Assembly: GCA_964614855.1 (NCBI GenBank)
Contig: CAZTMX010000097.1
Location: 1 to 10,445, forward strand
From: CAWJHE01 sp964614855
Lineage (GTDB): Bacteria > Chloroflexota > Anaerolineae > Anaerolineales > UBA4823
Reading direction: 5' to 3'
Length of the DNA: 10,445 bases
Under the pieces are notes generated by a model that had not been told where the DNA came from, ran no database searches, and worked only from the letters and a program-made list of their open reading frames with translations. A program made the translations under genes and the position numbers. This document shows, one piece after another, positions 6,778 through 10,445 of this stretch (the first letter of the stretch is position 1; every line of letters starts with the position of its first letter).

Positions 6778-6837
6778 CTTGAACCATTCGAGCTTCCCAG
6801 TGAAACCTGGGAGAAGCAGCGCTCAAGACGCCACAGG
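6761..6837 (+). promoter_or_regulatory. Relay pairing: 3' arm of terminator 1 with 5' arm of terminator 2
   Basis: CCTGTGGT (6761-6768) is complementary to GCCACAGG (6830-6837), seven Watson-Crick pairs and one G-U pair. The first segment is the 3' arm of terminator 1 and the second is the 5' arm of terminator 2. If terminator 1 is disrupted, its freed 3' arm could block terminator 2, so both would be bypassed together. This is inferred from complementarity only. Confidence 0.5.
6777..6828 (+). promoter_or_regulatory. Structured spacer between the two terminators
   Basis: TCTTGA (6777-6782) can pair with TCAAGA (6823-6828), enclosing a hairpin with GCTT/AAGC and CCCAG/CTGGG arms (about 6792-6818) around loop TGAAAC. 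This helix would stack beside the pairing between 6761-6768 and 6830-6837, so it may help bring the terminator arms together. Confidence 0.45.
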
Positions 6838-6864
6838 ACATGGTTTTGTTCAGTGGCTTTTTTT
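6830..6864 (+). terminator. Intrinsic terminator 2 of the RIO kinase leader
   Basis: GCCACAGGAC (6830-6839) pairs with GTTCAGTGGC (6848-6857) with one A-A mismatch and one G-U pair across loop ATGGTTTT, followed by seven T residues (6858-6864). It stops 18 bases before the RIO kinase ATG and would block its transcription when formed. Confidence 0.86.
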
Positions 6865-6882
6865 ATTTTAGGAATTGGAAAG

Positions 6883-7938
6883 ATGGAACATAGAAGCAAT
6901 AAAATCATTGAAGATTTAGATGATATGACAGGCATTCCGTTTGTGCGGAATATGCCGCGCCAGAAATCTAGTGCTGCAGCTGTAGTGAAGGATAAGAAAA
7001 CCAGGAATACTCCTGTGGGACAGGATGGAATACCCGCCGCCAACCAATTGAATGAGCCGGATAACTTTGACTTCTCGTACCAGGCATCGCGCCATGAACG
7101 CGAGTGGATTGGTAATTCTCTGGGCGGTTTTTACGATATGCATTGGCTGGATGACATCCTTCACCTGGTAAAGGGCGGCAAGGAAGCCAATGTCTACCAG
7201 TGCCTGGCAAACCCGTCGGTACATGAGCTGGATATCCCTTATCTGGCGGCAAAAGTTTACCGTCCCAGGCAGTTTCGCAACCTGAGGAAAGACCATATCT
7301 ACCGCGAAGGCAGGGTGCAACTGGACGGGGATGGGCGTGAGATCCGCGACAGCGGGATGCTGCATGCCATGCACAAGCGCACACGCTTTGGTCAGGAGTT
7401 ACTGCATACCTCCTGGATCGAGCATGAAGTCAAGACCATGGAAATCCTTTCGCGTGCTGGCTGTGATGTGCCGCGTGTTTACACCAGCGGTGACAACGCC
7501 ATCCTGATGGCCTTTATCGGCGATAAAGACCAGGCAGCTCCGACTTTAAACGGCGTTGACCTGGATCGAGATGAAGCGCAGCTTCTGCTGAGCCGGGTTG
7601 TGGAAAATGTGGAACGTATGTTGGCGCATAACCGCATCCATGCCGATCTATCGGCGTACAACATCTTGTATTGGGATGGACAGATCACGCTGATTGATTT
7701 TCCGCAGGCAATTGATCCGCGGGTAAACAGCAATGCCTTCCGCATTTTTGAACGTGACCTGGTGCGCGTGTGTGAATACTTCTACCGCCAGGGGGCGCAG
7801 GTGGAGCCGCACAGGCTGGCAGCCGATCTATGGACATCACACGGGCACCGCCTGGCTCCAGATGTGCACCCGGCTTTGCTGGATGACCAGGACGACGCAG
7901 ATAGGAACTACTGGAGAAAACTGCAGGAAGCAGAGTAA
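6883..7938 (+). CDS. RIO-type serine/threonine protein kinase
   Basis: A 351-residue atypical protein kinase of the RIO family. Residues 1-60 are a polar, low-complexity N-terminal extension. The kinase core follows: nucleotide loop VKGGKEANVY at 96-105, the ATP-anchoring lysine K124 in AAKVYRP, catalytic loop IHADLSAYN at 252-260 (D255, N260), and metal-binding D272 in LIDFPQAID. RIO kinases act in small-subunit ribosome maturation in archaea and eukaryotes; the bacterial role is not settled. I place the start at ATG 6883, which has GGAATTGGAAAG just before it. The frame also opens at GTG 6853, but that lies in the 3' arm of terminator 2, so it is unlikely. The gene is under the double-terminator leader at 6617-6882 and is followed at 34 bases by wecB with no terminator, suggesting an operon. 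The family assignment is secure; its target is unknown. Confidence 0.95.
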   Translation: MEHRSNKIIEDLDDMTGIPFVRNMPRQKSSAAAVVKDKKTRNTPVGQDGIPAANQLNEPDNFDFSYQASRHEREWIGNSLGGFYDMHWLDDILHLVKGGKEANVYQCLANPSVHELDIPYLAAKVYRPRQFRNLRKDHIYREGRVQLDGDGREIRDSGMLHAMHKRTRFGQELLHTSWIEHEVKTMEILSRAGCDVPRVYTSGDNAILMAFIGDKDQAAPTLNGVDLDRDEAQLLLSRVVENVERMLAHNRIHADLSAYNILYWDGQITLIDFPQAIDPRVNSNAFRIFERDLVRVCEYFYRQGAQVEPHRLAADLWTSHGHRLAPDVHPALLDDQDDADRNYWRKLQEAE

Positions 7939-7972
7939 AATAGAGGTTACTTTTCTTGGAGGGTATCCTGGT

Positions 7973-9055
7973 TTGAAAATCCTGCATGTGGTTGGCGCTC
8001 GCCCGAACTTTATGAAAACTGCACCGCTGATGGCTGCCATGCATGCTGCTGGGGATGTTTTTGAGCAGACCCTGGTGCACACCGGGCAGCACTACGACGC
8101 CCAGATGTCGCGCGTTTTCTTTGAGCAGTTGCAAATGCCCGAACCGGACGAATATCTCAATGTGGGTTCGGGCTCTCATGCTTTCCAAACTGCCCAGGTG
8201 ATGCAGGTATTTGAGCCGGTGTTACAGAAACACCATCCTGATTGGGTGTTTGTGGTGGGCGATGTGAATTCCACCCTGGCCTGCGCCCTGGTGAGCGCAA
8301 AACTGGGTGTGCCGGTGGCGCATGTTGAAGCAGGTTTGCGCTCTTGGGATCGCAGCATGCCAGAAGAGATCAACCGCATTCTCACCGACCAGATTTCAGA
8401 CCTGCTTTTTACCCCCTCGGCGGATGGGGATGCCAACCTGCTGCGAGAGGGAATTTCCGCCCATAAGATCCACCGGGTGGGCAATATCATGATTGATACA
8501 TTGGTCAGGATGTTGCCTGCGGCGCAAGAGCACCCAATTGTCACAGACCTGGGTCTGAGAAAAGCCGGTTATGTGCTGGTTACCTTGCACCGCCCGGTTA
8601 ATGTCGACCGGGTCGAGACTTTGGCACAAATCCTGGCAGCGCTGGATACGATCGCTGCCCGTATCCCGGTGATCTTCCCGGTGCACCCGCGCACGCAAAA
8701 GAACATCCAGGCGGCTGGAATCCAACTGGATCATGTCCGTTTACTGGAACCGCAAGGTTACCTGGATTTCATGGCGCTAACTGCAGCCGCCAGGATGGTA
8801 ATCACCGATTCGGGCGGCATCCAGGAAGAAACTACCTATCTGGGTATTCCATGTCTGACGGTGCGCGACAGCACAGAAAGACCAGCTACTATCGAGATGG
8901 GCACAAACCGGCTGGTGAAAAGCAGCCGGGAAGAAATCCTATCAGCTTTTGAACAGGCAATGCTGGAGCAGCCCGGGTTAGTCCGCTGCCCGCCTTTATG
9001 GGATGGGCACACAGCGGAACGGATTGTCGCTGTTATACAAAAATTGACATCGTGA
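7973..9055 (+). CDS. wecB: UDP-N-acetylglucosamine 2-epimerase (non-hydrolysing)
   Basis: Converts UDP-GlcNAc to UDP-ManNAc in the cytoplasm, feeding cell-surface polysaccharide synthesis. The 360 residues match the usual length. Seen motifs: GARPNFMK (8-15), TGQHYD (37-42), VGDVNST (95-101), HVEAGLRS (117-124), PEEINR (130-135), the histidine of TLHRPVN (204-210), DSGGIQEE (279-286) and RDSTERPAT (298-306). The start is a TTG at 7973-7975 with GGAGGG (7958-7963) nine bases upstream, giving MKILHVVGARPNF. The open frame extends further upstream to 7733 but there it only overlaps the RIO kinase gene in another frame. The rest of a polysaccharide pathway is not in the window, so its product's destination is open. 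It is probably cotranscribed with the RIO kinase gene and lies 60 bases before rubrerythrin. Confidence 0.95.
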   Translation: MKILHVVGARPNFMKTAPLMAAMHAAGDVFEQTLVHTGQHYDAQMSRVFFEQLQMPEPDEYLNVGSGSHAFQTAQVMQVFEPVLQKHHPDWVFVVGDVNSTLACALVSAKLGVPVAHVEAGLRSWDRSMPEEINRILTDQISDLLFTPSADGDANLLREGISAHKIHRVGNIMIDTLVRMLPAAQEHPIVTDLGLRKAGYVLVTLHRPVNVDRVETLAQILAALDTIAARIPVIFPVHPRTQKNIQAAGIQLDHVRLLEPQGYLDFMALTAAARMVITDSGGIQEETTYLGIPCLTVRDSTERPATIEMGTNRLVKSSREEILSAFEQAMLEQPGLVRCPPLWDGHTAERIVAVIQKLTS

Positions 9056-9115
9056 AGCACTCTGGAGGAGCGCATCCTTTGGGGATAATGGTCAAAGAAA
9101 AAGGAGAGTAGAATT

Positions 9116-9613
9116 ATGTCAAAAACAAAAGATTATTTACAAGAAGCATTTGCCGGCGAATCACAGGCGAACCGTCGTTACCTGGCTTTTGCTCAAAAAG
9201 CAGAAGACGAAGGCCACCCTGTGATCGCAAAACTTTTCCGCGCAGTGGCAGTTGCAGAAACCATCCATGCACACAACCACCTGCGCATCATGGGCGGCAT
9301 CGGGGACACCGCCGATAACTTGAAAGAAGCAATTGGCGGTGAAAGCTACGAAGTGACCACGATGTACCCGGAATTTATGCAAGCTGCTGAGGCGGAAGGC
9401 GAGACTCGGGCGTTGAGGTCATTCAAATGGGCGTACGAAGTTGAAAAAGTACACGAAGAATTATTCAAGGCTGCCCTTGCAGAGCTGGGTGCAGAAGCAA
9501 AGGATATTGAGATTTATGTATGTCCAATCTGCGGCTACACCCATATTGGCACCCCGCCAGAACGCTGCCCGGTTTGCGGTGCACCGCAAAAGCGATTCGA
9601 AAAGGTTGAGTGA
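9116..9613 (+). CDS. rbr: Rubrerythrin (diiron plus rubredoxin domains)
   Basis: A 165-residue cytoplasmic peroxidase that reduces hydrogen peroxide in anaerobes, taking electrons from rubredoxin-type donors. The N-terminal four-helix ferritin-like part carries probable diiron ligands E15 (AGES), E48 and H51 (ETIH), E76/E79 region (GESYE), and E110 with H113 (EVEKVH). A C-terminal rubredoxin-type iron site is formed by CPIC (136-139) and CPVC (151-154). Domain order and length are standard. AAGGAGAG precedes the ATG. It points to an anaerobic or microaerobic host. It ends in a strong intrinsic terminator. It may be read through from wecB, 60 bases upstream; I found no convincing separate promoter in that gap. 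Confidence 0.97.
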   Translation: MSKTKDYLQEAFAGESQANRRYLAFAQKAEDEGHPVIAKLFRAVAVAETIHAHNHLRIMGGIGDTADNLKEAIGGESYEVTTMYPEFMQAAEAEGETRALRSFKWAYEVEKVHEELFKAALAELGAEAKDIEIYVCPICGYTHIGTPPERCPVCGAPQKRFEKVE

Positions 9614-9636
9614 TTGACCAATATAGAAGATAATTG

Positions 9637-9665
9637 AGCCTGGGGCGAGCGTTCCAGGCTTTTTT
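9637..9665 (+). terminator. Intrinsic terminator after rubrerythrin
   Basis: AGCCTGG (9637-9643) pairs with CCAGGCT (9654-9660), extended inward by two G-U pairs across loop CGAGCG, and followed by a T tract to 9665. It closes the RIO kinase-wecB-rubrerythrin unit. Confidence 0.92.
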
Positions 9666-9767
9666 GATCGCTGCAGTGGCTCACTTATTAAGCTCAGGTT
9701 TTCAAACGTCCTGCTTGAAGTAAGAAGCGCAGCCAGCTTGATGGGTGCCTGAAAGGAAAAAGTGCAT

Positions 9768-10445
9768 ATGCACAAAGCTGGACAGGTTATTCAGGTGAAA
9801 AACCTGTGCAAAATATACCGCATCAACCAGAAGGATCCTGGTGTAGCTGGGGCAATCAAAGCTCTATTTTATCAACGTGTTCAAGAGATCAGAGCACTTG
9901 ATCACCTGAGTTTTTCTGTCCAACGCGGCGAAGTCATTGGCTATATAGGCGTAAATGGCGCTGGAAAGTCAACTACCATTAAGCTTTTAACCGGAATATT
10001 ATTACCCACCGGTGGAACCGTCCGTGTGCTTGGGAGAGACCCGCACCGGCAGCGGGTGGCGAATGCCCGCGAGATTGGAGTGGTTTTTGGCCAGCGATCA
10101 CAATTATGGTGGGACCTGGCATTAATCGAATCGCTCAACTTGATCGCCAAGATATATGAGCTGGATCCTGCTCGCTACAAGAGGTTACTGTCCCAGTACT
10201 CTGAAGCATTGGATCTCAAAGAATTGTTGAAAATTCCGATCCGCAGCATGTCCTTGGGTCAAAAAATGCGCGCAGAGCTGGCAGCCACATTGATCCACGA
10301 ACCAAAGATAGTGTTTCTGGATGAACCGACGATCGGGTTGGATTTAATCGTCAAAGAGCGTATAAGAAACTTCATCCGCGAACAAAATCAAAAGAACGGC
10401 ACCACGGTCATGCTTACGACACATGATCTCGGAGATATTGAAGAG
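9768..10445 (+). CDS. ABC transporter ATP-binding protein, partial (uncharacterised ABC-2-type exporter group)
   Basis: The first 226 residues of an ABC ATPase; the frame runs off the right edge. Walker A is GVNGAGKST (61-69), the Q-loop glutamine is Q109 in FGQRSQLWWDL, the signature is SLGQKMRAEL (162-171), Walker B with catalytic glutamate is IVFLDEPT (181-188), and the switch histidine is H219 in TTHD. The FGQRSQLWWDL stretch and the long insert before RALDHLSFSV match the COG4586-like uncharacterised ABC ATPases, usually about 325 residues and paired with two ABC-2-type permease genes. Those partners should lie just right of the window. The ATG at 9768 has AAAGGA ten bases upstream; a GTG two codons earlier is too close to that site. 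The substrate is unknown. Confidence 0.95.
   Translation, partial: MHKAGQVIQVKNLCKIYRINQKDPGVAGAIKALFYQRVQEIRALDHLSFSVQRGEVIGYIGVNGAGKSTTIKLLTGILLPTGGTVRVLGRDPHRQRVANAREIGVVFGQRSQLWWDLALIESLNLIAKIYELDPARYKRLLSQYSEALDLKELLKIPIRSMSLGQKMRAELAATLIHEPKIVFLDEPTIGLDLIVKERIRNFIREQNQKNGTTVMLTTHDLGDIEE

Noticed and set aside
6853..6882. GTG start ten codons upstream for the RIO kinase
   Set aside because: The GTG is in the 3' arm of terminator 2; the ATG at 6883 has a ribosome-binding site and gives a normal N-terminus.
7733..7972. Upstream extension of the wecB frame
   Set aside because: This part is the RIO kinase gene read in another frame. The TTG at 7973 with GGAGGG upstream matches the usual N-terminus of the family.
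7685..8188. Minus-strand open frame of 167 codons across the RIO kinase/wecB junction
   Set aside because: It is antisense to two well-supported genes and has no recognisable features.
9044..9089. TTGACA at the end of wecB as a rubrerythrin promoter
   Set aside because: No -10 element lies 16-18 bases downstream; the GATAAT at 9084-9089 is 34 bases away.

Overview
The window reads as a chromosomal segment of a bacterium, most likely an anaerobic member of Chloroflexota (Anaerolineae-like). This is inferred from gene content, not searched: a T-box-controlled valS, a RIO-type kinase, a DUF2804 protein, a SPASM radical SAM enzyme with an AbrB-like head, a rubrerythrin, and strong sigma-70-like promoters at moderate GC. 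No insertion sequence, phage gene, CRISPR array, tRNA or rRNA gene was seen.

Left part (1-2713, minus strand): the 5' 771 codons of valS (valyl-tRNA synthetase, C-terminus off the left edge), preceded by a complete T-box leader. The promoter, specifier loop (GUC), T-box sequence, antiterminator and terminator can all be read. A perfect 14-bp palindrome overlaps the -35 box of that promoter.

Middle part (2714-6494): a minus-strand radical SAM/SPASM protein with an AbrB-like N-terminus; a divergent plus-strand pair encoding a DUF2804 protein and a small four-helix membrane protein; and a convergent minus-strand alpha-alpha toroid (terpenoid-cyclase-like) protein whose stop codon overlaps that of the membrane protein.

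Right part (6582-9665, plus strand): a strong promoter drives a leader of roughly 265 nt before a RIO kinase gene. The leader holds a 19-residue open reading frame with a good Shine-Dalgarno site, an anti-Shine-Dalgarno sequence inside that frame, an antiterminator-type pairing that starts at the leader stop codon, and two tandem intrinsic terminators. The 3' arm of the first terminator is also complementary to the 5' arm of the second. This looks like a translation-coupled attenuator with a relay and is the most interesting item here. The RIO kinase gene is followed at 34 bp by wecB (UDP-GlcNAc 2-epimerase), then rubrerythrin and a clear terminator. The window ends inside an ABC transporter ATPase gene of the uncharacterised ABC-2-type exporter group.

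The genes are mostly housekeeping or lineage-specific accessory genes and form no single obvious pathway. The unusual content is regulatory: two transcription-attenuation leaders of different kinds, one textbook (T-box/valS) and one I do not recognise (leader ORF/double terminator/RIO kinase).
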